Assembly (NCBI RefSeq): GCF_000145235.1
Contig: NC_014391.1
Location: 1,178,001 to 1,242,000 of the forward strand
Source: Micromonospora aurantiaca ATCC 27029
GTDB taxonomy: Bacteria > Actinomycetota > Actinomycetes > Mycobacteriales > Micromonosporaceae
DNA: 64,000 nucleotides
Direction: 5' to 3'
Shown here piece by piece: positions 10,014 through 19,434 of this stretch. The notes below the pieces were generated by a model. That model was not told the DNA's origin. It made no database searches and saw only the letters and a list, made by a program, of their open reading frames with translations. Each line of letters opens with the position of its first letter. Positions within the stretch are counted from its first letter, which is position 1. Position numbers and translations under genes: made by a program.

Positions 10014-11699
10014 CTAGCGGACGCGGGCGCCGTTCGGCGGCGGCACCAGGCAGACGTCGCTGCCCTTGGTGACGCCCGCGGCCAGGTCGAAGCGGACCAC
10101 GCGCGCCCCGCTGAACTGCCGCTCGGTGACCGCCACGCCGCTGCCGCCGAGCCGGACGATGACGTCCCGGTTCGCCCCGTCGGCCCAGTCGGTGGCCTGG
10201 AACAGCCAGACCCGGGATCGTCCGGGCAGCAACGCCGACACGGTCCGCCCCGGGCACCCGCCGGGGCCGGCCGCGACCACATAGGCGTCCGCTGCCGGGC
10301 CGTACCACGCCTGGGCGTTCCACGAGACCGTGGTGGCCAGCACCAGGTCACCCGGGCGGCGTTTGTCGTCCAGGTAGCCCAGCGCGCCCCGGTAGTCGAC
10401 GGCGTTCGCGCCGCCGCCCTGGGCGAAGGCCCGCGCCGGATGCACAGTCGCCACCACTGCGGTGGCCAGCTGCGGAACGGCGAGCGCGAGCAGGAGCACC
10501 ACCCCGACCACCCACCTGATCCGGGCGGGCAGGCCGGCCCGCATCGGTGGCGGTGCGACGGCGAGCGCGGCGAGCAGCAGGCAGGCCGGCACCGCGTAGA
10601 GCGCCAGCCGGCCGTTGAACGGGTAGACCGACACCGCCGCGCCGGCCAGCCCGGCCGCCAGCGGGGTGAGCAGAACCAGCACCGCCACAGTGGAGAGCCG
10701 GCGCAGCCCGGCGGCCGTGCCCAGCACCAGCAGCGGTACGACGACCCACACCGACCAGGCCACGAACGGCACTGTGGCGAGACTCCGGTACGTCGCCGCG
10801 AGCCATTCCACTGTGGCGGCCAGGTCGGTGAGCGGGTGCGCCGGATAGATCGACTTCGCCCGCCAGTACGCGGCGAGCTGCGGATCGGCGAGTCCCGGCG
10901 CCAGGAACAGCACGTACACCACGAGCTCGACCACGCCCCAGGCCGGCGCCGGGGCGAGGAACCGGCCCAGTTCACGCCACCTGCTCGCCCACTGCCGATC
11001 TGGGCGGGACAGCGCGTACCCGCCCAGCAGCACGCTGAGCGCGCCGGTGACCGGAATGGACAGGGTGCTGACGAACGCCATGACCGCCGCGGCCGACCAG
11101 AACACCGCCGACCCGGCCCAGGTGACGCCGTCCCGGACGAGCAGCAGCGCCAGCCCGACCACGAGCGTGACGCCGAACGCCTCGGCGCTGTACTGCTTCA
11201 GCTCGTTGGAGTAGCCGATGAGGAACGGCGCGACGGCGACCAGCAGCAGCGCCGCCAGCGCGGCGAGCGGCGGCAGGAGTGCCCGGCCGAGCCACGCCAC
11301 GAGCGGCAGCAGCGCCAGCCCGAACAGCAGCGGCACCAGCCGCAGTGCCCGCTCACCGTCGCCGAACTGCTCGAACGCGAATCGTTCCAGCCACAGCCAG
11401 CCGGGCGGCGCCGACTGGCTGAACGCCAGCGGCTGCAACAGGTCCAGGTAGCCGCGCTCCCGGATGTTGTGCGCCACATACAGCTCGTCGCTCCAGAAGC
11501 TGCGCGCGTACGCCCACTGCCGGATCCGCAGCACGGCGCCCAGCGCGACGAGCAGGCCCGCGACGGACCAGTACGGGGACCGGCTCAGCCGGTCCCACGC
11601 GAGCGCGACGAGCGCCACCGGCGTGCCCGGCCGCGACGGCACCGGCGTCGCCGACGCGGGCGCCATCGAGGGGGAGAAGGCCGGGCGTGTCACGGACAC
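10014..11699 (-). CDS. GT-C fold polyprenol-dependent glycosyltransferase (GT39-like membrane protein)
   Basis: The 561-residue protein has about ten hydrophobic helices. Its first extracytoplasmic loop carries the acidic pair typical of dolichyl/polyprenyl-phosphate sugar transferases (SFWSDELYVAHN, near residue 72), followed by PPGWLWLERF. Such enzymes use lipid-linked sugars on the outer face of the membrane to modify glycans or proteins. A soluble C-terminal domain of about 150 residues follows the last helix. The GTG start at 11699 begins VSVTRPAF. It is the outermost gene of the minus-strand glycosyltransferase run. Donor and acceptor cannot be inferred. Confidence 0.75.
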   Translation of the reverse strand: MSVTRPAFSPSMAPASATPVPSRPGTPVALVALAWDRLSRSPYWSVAGLLVALGAVLRIRQWAYARSFWSDELYVAHNIRERGYLDLLQPLAFSQSAPPGWLWLERFAFEQFGDGERALRLVPLLFGLALLPLVAWLGRALLPPLAALAALLLVAVAPFLIGYSNELKQYSAEAFGVTLVVGLALLLVRDGVTWAGSAVFWSAAAVMAFVSTLSIPVTGALSVLLGGYALSRPDRQWASRWRELGRFLAPAPAWGVVELVVYVLFLAPGLADPQLAAYWRAKSIYPAHPLTDLAATVEWLAATYRSLATVPFVAWSVWVVVPLLVLGTAAGLRRLSTVAVLVLLTPLAAGLAGAAVSVYPFNGRLALYAVPACLLLAALAVAPPPMRAGLPARIRWVVGVVLLLALAVPQLATAVVATVHPARAFAQGGGANAVDYRGALGYLDDKRRPGDLVLATTVSWNAQAWYGPAADAYVVAAGPGGCPGRTVSALLPGRSRVWLFQATDWADGANRDVIVRLGGSGVAVTERQFSGARVVRFDLAAGVTKGSDVCLVPPPNGARVR

Positions 11700-11753
11700 G
11701 GCGAGACGGTATCAAAGCGTCATTCACGTCAGCGGCCCCGCGACCGGCTTCGA

Positions 11754-12593
11754 TCACTGGCCGGCGCGGTCCGGCGTGGACGGAGTGGCGGAGACCGCCG
11801 TGCCGACCAGCCCGGCGGCCCGGCGGTGCCGGCGTGCCGGTCGCGGCAGGCCGACCAGGAACTCCGGGAACATGCCGAAGAACGTCCGGGCGCTGCGCAG
11901 CTCCAGCGTGTGCGCCCGGGACCAGCGCACCGAGTTGGTCGCGCGCGCCCAGTGGTGGGTCCACCGCACGTCACCGAGCACCGCCACCGGCATCCCGTTC
12001 CGCCAGGCGCGCAGCCCCAGCTCGTGATCCTCGTAGTAGAGGAAGAACCGCTCGTTCCATCCGCCCAGCTCGGTGACGTCGGCGGTCCGGCCGGCCACCG
12101 CCGCGCCCATCACCCAGGCCACGTGGCGCGTCTCGCCGGGCGCGGCCACCAGCCGGTACGCGGCGTGCAGCCGGGACAGCGGCCACACCTTCCGGTTGCC
12201 GAGTTTCGCCGTCGCGTACGGGAAGCCGCGCCCGTTGGCCTGCGGTGTGCCGTCGGTGCCGAGCAGTTGCGGCGCGACCAGTCCGCCGTGCGTGTCCAGG
12301 TGCCGGGCCAGCACGTCCAGGTCGTCCGGGCGCACCTCCAGGTCCGGGTTGGCGAACAGCACGTACCGGCCGGTCGCCTCGCGCAACGCGACGTTGTTGG
12401 CGCGGGAGAAACCGACGTTCTCCGGCAGCCGGATCACCCGCGCGCCCAGCTCCTCGGCGACCGCCGCCGAGTCGTCGGCCGAGGCGTTGTCGACCACCAG
12501 CCACTCGTACGGCTTCGGACCGCGCCAGCAGCGGCGCAGCGTGTCCGCCGAGTGGTAGCTGACAGTCACCACTGTCCACGGCTGTGCCGTCAT
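11754..12593 (-). CDS. Family 2 glycosyltransferase (rhamnosyltransferase-like)
   Basis: A 279-residue GT-A fold enzyme. The nucleotide-sugar region reads VVTVSYHSADTLRRC then WLVVDNASADDS, the NVGFSRANNVALREATGRYVLFANPDLEV block carries the acidic metal-binding motif, and GGWNERFFLYYEDHELGLR is the acceptor-side ED motif. The DNASADDS/NVGFSRANN pattern is common in rhamnosyltransferases and fits the nearby dTDP-rhamnose genes, though donor identity is inference. The start ATG (12593) overlaps the upstream stop as TGATG. The last 40 residues are basic with no helix. Confidence 0.85.
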   Translation of the reverse strand: MTAQPWTVVTVSYHSADTLRRCWRGPKPYEWLVVDNASADDSAAVAEELGARVIRLPENVGFSRANNVALREATGRYVLFANPDLEVRPDDLDVLARHLDTHGGLVAPQLLGTDGTPQANGRGFPYATAKLGNRKVWPLSRLHAAYRLVAAPGETRHVAWVMGAAVAGRTADVTELGGWNERFFLYYEDHELGLRAWRNGMPVAVLGDVRWTHHWARATNSVRWSRAHTLELRSARTFFGMFPEFLVGLPRPARRHRRAAGLVGTAVSATPSTPDRAGQ

Positions 12594-13510
12594 CACGCCC
12601 TCCGAGCGGTCAGGTAGCCGAGCAGGGACGCGAACCCGAACCGCGGCCCGGTCCAGCGGCGGCGGGCCGCCGGCCCCTCCACGAGCCCGCGTCCGATGCC
12701 GCGCAGGAACGGGCGCAGCAGGCCCTGCCGGATCCGCCGGGCGGCGAGCGCGAGGTGTGCGAGCGCCAGCACCGGCACGGCCACGAGCAGCAGCGGCCAG
12801 GTGAACGTGCGGGACGCGACCAGCAGCCGGTTGCGGGCCAGCAGGAACGCCCGGAACCCCTGCAACCGGTCGTCGCCGTCCACGCTGTGGCCGCCCGCGT
12901 GCGGCAGGACCACGTCCAGCCCGCGCGTGCGCAGCCCGGAGGCGTAGAGCCGGAACGCCAGGTCGGCGTCCTCGCCCCAGGCGAACAGGTGCTCGTCGAA
13001 GCCGCCGAAGCGCCGGTACAGCGCGGCCGGGAAGACCGCCGCGCCGCCGGACGGGCCGAGCGGGGCACGACTCGCCGTGGACCGCCTGTCGATGAACAGC
13101 GACACCGGGTTCAGGTCGATGCCCACGTACTCGCCGCCGCGCATGGCGAGGCCGACAGCGAGCGGGGCGTCCGGGTCGGCGGCGACGGCGGCGCAGATCC
13201 GGGCCAGCGCGTCGTCCGGCAGCCACACGTCCGGGTTCAGCAGCAGCAGGTGACTCGTGGTGACCGTCGCCGCCCCCCGGTTGCAGCCGGCCGCGAAACC
13301 CGGGTTGGTGGAGTCGGGCAGGTACGCGTACCGGTCGGCCGGCAGGTGCCCGGCGATCACCTCGGCGCACCCGTCGGAGGGCCAGTTGTCCGCGAAGACG
13401 AACCGGACCGGCAGGTCACCGGCGCTGCGGACCCAGGTCGGCAACGTCTCGGCGAGCATGCCGGCGGACCGGTAGAGGACGGTGACCACTGTGAGCCCGT
13501 CGAACGTCAT
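12593..13510 (-). CDS. Family 2 glycosyltransferase with C-terminal membrane segment
   Basis: The 305-residue GT2 enzyme starts LTVVTVLYRSAGMLAETLP. FVFADNWPSDGC is followed by the NPGFAAGCNRGA and LLLLNPDVWLPDDAL blocks and the acceptor loop GGFDEHLFAWGEDADLAFRL. A hydrophobic helix pair near residues 235-262 (FTWPLLLVAVPVLALAHLAL) suggests membrane attachment. It acts on the cytoplasmic face, extending an undecaprenol-linked oligosaccharide. The ATG at 13510 overlaps the polymerase stop (ATGA), so the whole run is translationally coupled. Confidence 0.85.
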   Translation of the reverse strand: MTFDGLTVVTVLYRSAGMLAETLPTWVRSAGDLPVRFVFADNWPSDGCAEVIAGHLPADRYAYLPDSTNPGFAAGCNRGAATVTTSHLLLLNPDVWLPDDALARICAAVAADPDAPLAVGLAMRGGEYVGIDLNPVSLFIDRRSTASRAPLGPSGGAAVFPAALYRRFGGFDEHLFAWGEDADLAFRLYASGLRTRGLDVVLPHAGGHSVDGDDRLQGFRAFLLARNRLLVASRTFTWPLLLVAVPVLALAHLALAARRIRQGLLRPFLRGIGRGLVEGPAARRRWTGPRFGFASLLGYLTARRA

Positions 13511-14841
13511 GCCGTGCTCCTGCCCAGCCGGTGCAGCACCCAGAGGCCGGGCACCAGGCTCAGCCAGGTCGGATAGATCAGCGGATACAGCTCGTAGACG
13601 CCGAACAGCGCGAAGTAGACGACGAACGCCCGCGCCAGTTGCCCGGCCGGCGCCCGGGAGAACTCGAACCACCGTTCGGTCGCGCCCACCGCCAGCCCCA
13701 GCGCGGCCAGGAAGAACACTGCGCCCAGTGGGCCGTAGTCGAGCAGCGGGATGGCCACGAACGTCGCGGTGTTCATCAGGTACGGCTGGCTGAGCTGGGA
13801 CGTCAGGCCGTACAGGTCCGCCTTGCCGACGATCGGCTCGACCCGGGAGCCGAGGAACGTCAGCGAGTACGTGCCGTACCGGGGTTCCAGGTGCTCCCGC
13901 TGCGACCACACCCGCCCGAACGTCTCGGTGGACGAACTCAGCGACAGGTCGAGCGATCCGGCGCTGCTGGTCAGCGCGTTGCTGCCGTAGCGGGCCCGGA
14001 ACTCGGTCTCGAACGCGCCGGTGCCGGCCATGGTGCGCTGCCCGCCGAGGAACACCGCCGCGCCGAGCGCCACCGCGCCGATCAGCAGCACCACAGGCGT
14101 CCGCGCGGCCAGGAACGACGCGGCCCGTCCCCGGGTACGCCGGACCGACAGCGCCGCGATCAGCGCGGGCGCGATGCCCACCAGCACCGAGTTCTTGCTC
14201 GCGCCGAGCGCGGCGCCGACGGTGAAGACAGCGGTGAGCGCGTAGTAGACAGGCAGCGCCCGGCCGCGCGCGGACAACGCGCGCAGCAGCGAGACGGCCA
14301 TGCCGAGCGTCCACGCCTCGGACAGCAGTCCGATGATCAGGTTCGACTGCTCGCGCAGCACCTGCCGGGCGGCGTCCGGGTTGTCGGCGAGCAGCGGCGG
14401 CACAGTGCCCCGGAACCGGATCGCCGCGGTCACCACCGCGACGCCGAGCAGCACGAGCAGGTACGTCAGCAGGCGCCGCTCGGACGGCCAGGACAGCGCC
14501 GGGCGGGACCGGTCGCCGTCCTCGTCCCGCCTGTCGATCAGCCGCCGGCCCACCGCCCAGGCCAGCAGGAAGACCGTGACGTAACCGGCGAGCACCGGCA
14601 GCACCCCGCGACCGGCCCAGGAGTCGTACGGGCCTGGTAACACCCGTACGGCCAGCAGTGCGGCGGTCCAGACGGCGGCGCAGGCGGCGAGCGCCCACAT
14701 CCGCAGGCGCGCGGCGAACAGCGTGCCGACCGCCAGCGCGAGCGCGACGGCGAACCCGGCGTCGAGCGTGGCCAGCAGCAGGGCCGCGCCGAGCGCGAAC
14801 GGGATCCCGACCGACCAGAGGCGTCGCTCAGCGGGTGCCAC
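13507..14841 (-). CDS. Wzy-like polysaccharide polymerase (multi-pass membrane protein)
   Basis: The 444-residue protein has roughly ten to twelve transmembrane helices and a long extracytoplasmic loop (about residues 270-350, including AFETEFRARYGSN and FGRVWSQREHLEPRYG), the general plan of O-antigen/capsule polymerases. The short motif LGASKNSVLVG after a helix is typical of oligosaccharide repeat-unit polymerases. Sequence identity in this family is low, so the call rests on topology and on sitting among glycosyltransferases, a flippase and a Wzz-like gene. The GTG start at 14841 overlaps the upstream GT4 stop by 14 bases. Confidence 0.72.
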   Translation of the reverse strand: MAPAERRLWSVGIPFALGAALLLATLDAGFAVALALAVGTLFAARLRMWALAACAAVWTAALLAVRVLPGPYDSWAGRGVLPVLAGYVTVFLLAWAVGRRLIDRRDEDGDRSRPALSWPSERRLLTYLLVLLGVAVVTAAIRFRGTVPPLLADNPDAARQVLREQSNLIIGLLSEAWTLGMAVSLLRALSARGRALPVYYALTAVFTVGAALGASKNSVLVGIAPALIAALSVRRTRGRAASFLAARTPVVLLIGAVALGAAVFLGGQRTMAGTGAFETEFRARYGSNALTSSAGSLDLSLSSSTETFGRVWSQREHLEPRYGTYSLTFLGSRVEPIVGKADLYGLTSQLSQPYLMNTATFVAIPLLDYGPLGAVFFLAALGLAVGATERWFEFSRAPAGQLARAFVVYFALFGVYELYPLIYPTWLSLVPGLWVLHRLGRSTA

Positions 14842-15922
14842 GGGCGACCGTCCGGTACAGGTCGTGCCAGTCGTCCACGCATCCGTCGAACGAGTGCCGG
14901 TCGGCGTACTGCCGGGCCAGCTCGCGTCGCCGCTCGTCCCACGCGGCCGGGTCGGTGGCCGTCCGCACGGCGGCGGCCAGTGCCGGCGGCGTCAGGTCCG
15001 CCCGGTACGCGAGCACGCCGTCACCGGCGGCTGTCACCTCGGTCAGGCCGCCCGCGCCCGAGTGCACCACCGGCACACCCAGCGACATCGCCTCCAGCGC
15101 GCTGCGCCCGAACGCCTCCACCCGGGACGGCACCAGCAGGCAGTGCAGCCGTTGCAGGAACGGCGCGGCGTCGACCCGGCCGACCAGGTGCAGGTTCGGC
15201 CGCTCCTCGACGTCGACGGTGCCCGCGCCGGCGACCAGGAACTCCACGTCCGGCAGCGCGGCGGCGACGTCCCCGAGCAGGTCGGCGCCCTTTTCCCGTT
15301 CCAGCCGGCCGAGGAAGCCGACCCGCACCGGGCCGTCCGGTGCGAGACCACCGCTGTCGGTCACCTGCGGCCAGATGGCCGGCAGCGGATTCGGGATCAC
15401 CCGCACGTCGCGGATCCGCCCGCGTACCCGGAGCTCGTGGGCCTCGAAGCCGGAGACCGCGACCGTCGCGTGCGGCCGCAGCCGCCGGAACATCAGGTCG
15501 GTGCTGATGTTGGCCTGCACCGCGGCCTTCGCGCGCAGCGTCTCCGCCGTGTCGCGGTACTGCCAGAGGCTGTTGTGCAGCGTCACCACCAGGGGCGTGC
15601 GGCGGCCCCGCACGCCCAGGCCGGCGCGGGCGTGCATCGCGGCGGAGAGCAGGTGCGCGCTCACCACGTCCGGCCGCAGCTCCTCGACGAGGGCGCGGAT
15701 GCCGCGCGCGTACCCCAGGTCCACCCGCTTGGCCGCGCCCAGCGGACGCCACGGCACGCCCGCGTCCCGCAACGCCGCCGCCACCTCGTCCTCAGGGGTG
15801 GCGGCGACCACGTCGACGCCGCGAGCAGCGAGCGCGGGCAGCATCTCGATCAGGAAGCGCTCGGCGCCGCCGAGCTGCCGCCGCCCCGACCCGCCGGTGG
15901 TGCAGACGAACAGCACCCTCAT
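14828..15922 (-). CDS. Family 4 glycosyltransferase (GT-B fold)
   Basis: A 364-residue GT-B enzyme. The N-terminal domain opens MRVLFVCTTGGSGRRQLGGAER; the hinge region has VIPNPLPAIW, and the C-terminal donor domain holds VGFLGRLEREKGADLL and the diagnostic PSRVEAFGRSALEAMSLGVPVV, in which the E-x7-E motif contacts the nucleotide sugar. It probably adds one sugar to the lipid-linked repeat unit in the cytoplasm. The ATG at 15922 overlaps the upstream GT2 stop (ATGA). Confidence 0.9.
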   Translation of the reverse strand: MRVLFVCTTGGSGRRQLGGAERFLIEMLPALAARGVDVVAATPEDEVAAALRDAGVPWRPLGAAKRVDLGYARGIRALVEELRPDVVSAHLLSAAMHARAGLGVRGRRTPLVVTLHNSLWQYRDTAETLRAKAAVQANISTDLMFRRLRPHATVAVSGFEAHELRVRGRIRDVRVIPNPLPAIWPQVTDSGGLAPDGPVRVGFLGRLEREKGADLLGDVAAALPDVEFLVAGAGTVDVEERPNLHLVGRVDAAPFLQRLHCLLVPSRVEAFGRSALEAMSLGVPVVHSGAGGLTEVTAAGDGVLAYRADLTPPALAAAVRTATDPAAWDERRRELARQYADRHSFDGCVDDWHDLYRTVARGTR

Positions 15923-16770
15923 CGGACGCCCATGCCTTCCAGGGCGCCGCGGGCGATCGCCCGCCGCGCCGCCCCGCCGCCCACCGCCGCCCGGGCGAGC
16001 ACCCCCAGCGTGTACGCGGAGCACGCCACAGTGCCCCGCCATCCGGCCAGTTCACGGCTGGCCCGGATGAACTCGCGGGTCTGCCGGCGGGAGATCTCCT
16101 CGGCCGCCCACCGGCGCTTCGCGCTCGCGTCGTCCTCGTGGGTGACGACGGCGTCCGGCAGGTACGCCAGGCGCAGCCCGAGCCGGCGCACCGCCCAGCA
16201 CAGCCGCAGGTCCTCGGAGTAGAAGAACGACGACTCGTCCACGCCGCCGATCCGGTCCAGCGTCTCCCGCCGGATCGCCACGAACGGCCCGGAGAGCCAG
16301 TCACCACGCTCCGGCGGGGCCACGATCCGCAGCCTCGGGAACACCAGGCTGAGCCCGGTGGCGTGCGCGACGCCGGTGCCCACTGTGAGGAAGCGGCCGG
16401 CGGCGGTCTGGTCATGGCCGGTCGCGTCCAGCACCTTCGGGAACGCCGCGCCCACAGCCGGGTCGTCCAACTCGGCCACCAGCCGCTCGATCGCGCCGGG
16501 CCGCACCAGGATGTCGTTGTTGGACAGCACCACCCGGGACCGGGTGCTGTGCCGGACACCGAGGTTCATGCCCTTGGCGTAGCCGAGGTTCGTCTCCGAG
16601 CGCACGTACCGGGCACCGGTCTCGGCGCACATGGCCCGCAGCCTGTCGCTGATCTCGGCGGCGCTGCCGTTGTCCACCACGACGGCTTCCACACCCTCTG
16701 GGAGCGAGCGGACGCAGCCGTCGGTGCGCTCGAAGTCTTCCCAGGTCAACACGACGATTGAGACGTCCAC
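15919..16770 (-). CDS. Family 2 glycosyltransferase
   Basis: A 283-residue GT2 enzyme: VSIVVLTWEDFERTDGCV, AVVVDNGSAAE, NLGYAKGMNLGV and VVLSNNDILVRPGA make the donor half, and SFFYSEDLRLCWAVRRLG is the acceptor ED motif. A hydrophobic C-terminal stretch (GTVACSAYTLGVLARAAVGG) may touch the membrane. The GTG at 16770 is chosen because it starts the first strand and lies 2 bases after the flippase stop; upstream sense codons belong to the flippase region. Substrate unknown. Confidence 0.85.
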   Translation of the reverse strand: MDVSIVVLTWEDFERTDGCVRSLPEGVEAVVVDNGSAAEISDRLRAMCAETGARYVRSETNLGYAKGMNLGVRHSTRSRVVLSNNDILVRPGAIERLVAELDDPAVGAAFPKVLDATGHDQTAAGRFLTVGTGVAHATGLSLVFPRLRIVAPPERGDWLSGPFVAIRRETLDRIGGVDESSFFYSEDLRLCWAVRRLGLRLAYLPDAVVTHEDDASAKRRWAAEEISRRQTREFIRASRELAGWRGTVACSAYTLGVLARAAVGGGAARRAIARGALEGMGVR

Positions 16771-16772
16771 CG

Positions 16773-18008
16773 CTAGGCCATCCGATTGACGAGGAGGTGC
16801 GTGGACCGCTGGAGTCGCTGCCGGGTGCGCAACGCGTAGACGCCGTAGGCGACAGACGACGCGACCGCGGCGCCGAGCGCGCCGGCCCACGGGATGAGCA
16901 GAACGTACAGCACCACCGACACCGACATGGTGACGAGGGCCACGGCGGTGGTGGCCTGCTCGCCCGCGCGCTTGAGCAGCGCCGCGCTCCACGTCTTGCC
17001 GGCCGACAGCGCCAGCGTCCCCGGTAGCAGGAGAAGCCCGAAGATCCAGGCGTCGTGGTAGTCGGGCGCCAGCACGCCGAGTACCGCCAGGCCGATCACG
17101 GCGAGCGCGGCGATCGGCAGCGCCGAGCGCACGACCTCGCGGCCGTGGTCGCCGATCGCGTCCGGGTCACGCTCGGCCAGGATCCGCTGCGCCCGTACCA
17201 CCGCGCCGGACTGGGCGAACTCCAGCGCCGCCACCGCCAGCGCGAACACGCCGAGCGCGCCCGCGCCGGCGAACCGGGCCACCAGAACCTGACTCAGCCG
17301 GTACGTCAGCATCTGCGCGCACACCCCGACGTGCAGCCGGCCCACCGCGAGCAGGTCGGCGCGGTACTCCGTGCGCCCCGCCGTCGCCGCCGGCACCGGC
17401 CCGAACCGCCGCGCCCAGCCCAGCACCGCCACCCCGAGCACCGTCGCGGTGGCGACCTGCACGCCAAGCCAGAGCACGCTCCACAGGCCACCGTCGAGCC
17501 GGTGGCCCAGCCAGAGCAGCCCGTACCCGGCCACCAGCACCGCGCCGCCGAGTGCCCGCATGGTGTAGACGAACCAGAACCGCTTGAGGCGCAGGCCGAG
17601 CGACGCAGCCGCGTTGAACACGGTGAGCGCGCAGCCCGCACCGATGCCGACCGGGTGGCTGCCCAGCCCGGCCAGCGTGGTCAGCAGCGCCGCGGCCAGC
17701 GCGGTCAGGCCGAGCGAGACGGTGAGGATGCCGGCGATCCACAGACGGCCGCGCGACATGATCCAGCCGGCCGGACGGGACAGCAGGAACGTGTCCACTG
17801 ACAGGCCGCCGAGTGCCGCGCCCACAGTGGCGCTCACCATGTTCGCCGCGAGTTCACCGCGTTCCGCAGCCGGCAACGTGACCGACACCAGCGCGGCGAG
17901 CCCGGTCAGGCCCAGGGCGGCCAGATAGAGACGCTCGGGGGAGACGATCCGCCGGACCCGGCCTAACACCCGGCGCCCAGGCGCCGGCGCCGGCCGCGAG
18001 CCGGCCAC
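16773..18008 (-). CDS. Wzx-like polysaccharide flippase
   Basis: The 411-residue integral membrane protein has about 12 predicted helices starting with LYLAALGLTGLAALVSVTL, the layout of the polysaccharide-transport (PST/MOP) superfamily. It likely flips the undecaprenol-linked repeat unit outward before polymerisation by the Wzy-like protein three genes downstream. The first gene of the minus-strand run, it diverges from the Wzz-like gene across 134 bp that must hold promoters for both. GTG start. Confidence 0.78.
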   Translation of the reverse strand: MAGSRPAPAPGRRVLGRVRRIVSPERLYLAALGLTGLAALVSVTLPAAERGELAANMVSATVGAALGGLSVDTFLLSRPAGWIMSRGRLWIAGILTVSLGLTALAAALLTTLAGLGSHPVGIGAGCALTVFNAAASLGLRLKRFWFVYTMRALGGAVLVAGYGLLWLGHRLDGGLWSVLWLGVQVATATVLGVAVLGWARRFGPVPAATAGRTEYRADLLAVGRLHVGVCAQMLTYRLSQVLVARFAGAGALGVFALAVAALEFAQSGAVVRAQRILAERDPDAIGDHGREVVRSALPIAALAVIGLAVLGVLAPDYHDAWIFGLLLLPGTLALSAGKTWSAALLKRAGEQATTAVALVTMSVSVVLYVLLIPWAGALGAAVASSVAYGVYALRTRQRLQRSTHLLVNRMA

Positions 18009-18142
18009 GCGGAATCCACTCGTCTTCCCCCAAGATGCGCGGATGTGTGCGGGCCTGTTCTACCCGACATGAGCGCCGTTGCGCAACGGACCCGGCGGGC
18101 GGGTACGCCCGCAACGGCCCGCCGCCGGTAGGGTGACGCGTC

Positions 18143-18880
18143 GTGGACCTCGCCCACTTCCGCGACACGATCGGCAGGCGGTGGCCGATCGTGCTGGCGC
18201 TGACACTGCTGTGCGGCGCGTTCACCGGGGTCCTCGCCGAACGGCGGCCGCCGGTCTACCGGGCCGAGACCCAGATGGTCGTCACGTTCGCCGCCGAGAA
18301 GTCGGCCGCGCCCCAGCCCCGCCCGCCGGCCGACGAGGCGGGCCGGTTGATGCAGCGGCGGGTCAAGACGTACGCCACCATGATGAACACGCCCCGGCTG
18401 ACCCGCCCGGTGATCGACTCGCTCGGACTGCCGTACACCACCGACGACCTGGCCGGGCGCGTCGTCGCCTCGTCCACAGTGAACTCGCTGGCGATCGACG
18501 TGGCGGTCACCGACCGGTCCGCCGGCACCGCCGCCGCGCTCGCCGCCGCGCTCGTCGCCGAACTGCAACGGATCGCCGAGCGCGACCTGCCGCCCGCCGG
18601 GCTCGGCCTCAAGGCCCACGTCGCAGTGGTCCGGGCCGCCGCGCCGCCGCCGCGTTCCGAGCCGGTGCGGTGGCAGTGGTACGCCCTCGGCGGTGCGCTC
18701 GGCGGTCTGGCGCTCGGGGTCGGCATCGCGCTGGTGCTCGGCTACCGCCGGGCCGGCACTCCGGTGAGCGCGGACGTGCGGGCGCTCTGGGCGACGACGG
18801 TGCGCCGTCCGGCCGGGGTGCCGGGTCAGACCGACGGCCGGGTCGCCGACGCTTCGGTGAAGGAGCGGCAGGCGTCGTAG
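18143..18880 (+). CDS. Wzz/chain-length-determinant-like membrane protein
   Basis: A 245-residue protein with an N-terminal helix (RRWPIVLALTLLCGAFTGVL, residues about 12-31), an extracytoplasmic segment of about 150 residues with VYRAETQMVVT near the start, and a C-terminal helix (WYALGGALGGLALGVGIALVLG). This two-helix plan matches Wzz/YveK proteins that set polysaccharide chain length; no tyrosine-kinase domain is attached. GTG start. Its last 55 bases overlap the 3' end of rfbC on the opposite strand, so the two genes share coding DNA tail to tail. Confidence 0.75.
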   Translation: MDLAHFRDTIGRRWPIVLALTLLCGAFTGVLAERRPPVYRAETQMVVTFAAEKSAAPQPRPPADEAGRLMQRRVKTYATMMNTPRLTRPVIDSLGLPYTTDDLAGRVVASSTVNSLAIDVAVTDRSAGTAAALAAALVAELQRIAERDLPPAGLGLKAHVAVVRAAAPPPRSEPVRWQWYALGGALGGLALGVGIALVLGYRRAGTPVSADVRALWATTVRRPAGVPGQTDGRVADASVKERQAS

Positions 18881-19434
18881 CCGGGCAGCAGACCCGCGGC
18901 GCGCGCCTCGGCCAGGCGTGGCGCTGCCGCGTCCCGCTCGGACAGCAGCGGCGTCGCCGCCGGCCAGTCGATCCCGAGGTCCGGATCCAGCGGGTGCACC
19001 GTGTGCTCGGCCGCCGGGTTGTACGTGGCGGAGCAGAGGTAGCTGAGCGTCGCGTCGTCGGTGAGCGCGCAGAACCCGTGCCCCAGCCCTTCGGTCAGGT
19101 AGACGGCCCGCCGGTCGGTGTCGTCGAGGCGTACCGCCTCCCACCGGCCGTACGTCGGCGAGCCGGCCCGCACGTCCACCACCACGTCCAGCACCGCCCC
19201 GCGTACGCAGGTGACGTACTTGGCCTGGCCGGGCGGTACGTCGGCGAAGTGGATGCCGCGCACCACGCCCCGCGCCGAGACGGACAGGTTGGCCTGCGCC
19301 AGCCGCAGCGGACGGCCGACCGCCTCGGCGAGCCGGTCGAAGCGGTACCACTCCAGGAACAGGCCCCGCGCGTCGCCGTGCCGGCGCGGGGTCACCTCCC
19401 AGGCGCCCTCGATGCTCAGCGGACGGATCTTCAC
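18826..19434 (-). CDS. rfbC: dTDP-4-dehydrorhamnose 3,5-epimerase
   Basis: A 202-residue cupin-fold enzyme, third step of dTDP-L-rhamnose synthesis. [33 protein letters not shown] (catalytic His region), [17 protein letters not shown] and the [11 protein letters not shown] segment are characteristic of RmlC. The GTG at 19434 overlaps the rfbA stop (GTGA), giving an rfbA-rfbC pair on the minus strand. Its C-terminal codons overlap the Wzz-like gene on the other strand. Confidence 0.95.
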   Translation of the reverse strand: MKIRPLSIEGAWEVTPRRHGDARGLFLEWYRFDRLAEAVGRPLRLAQANLSVSARGVVRGIHFADVPPGQAKYVTCVRGAVLDVVVDVRAGSPTYGRWEAVRLDDTDRRAVYLTEGLGHGFCALTDDATLSYLCSATYNPAAEHTVHPLDPDLGIDWPAATPLLSERDAAAPRLAEARAAGLLPGYDACRSFTEASATRPSV

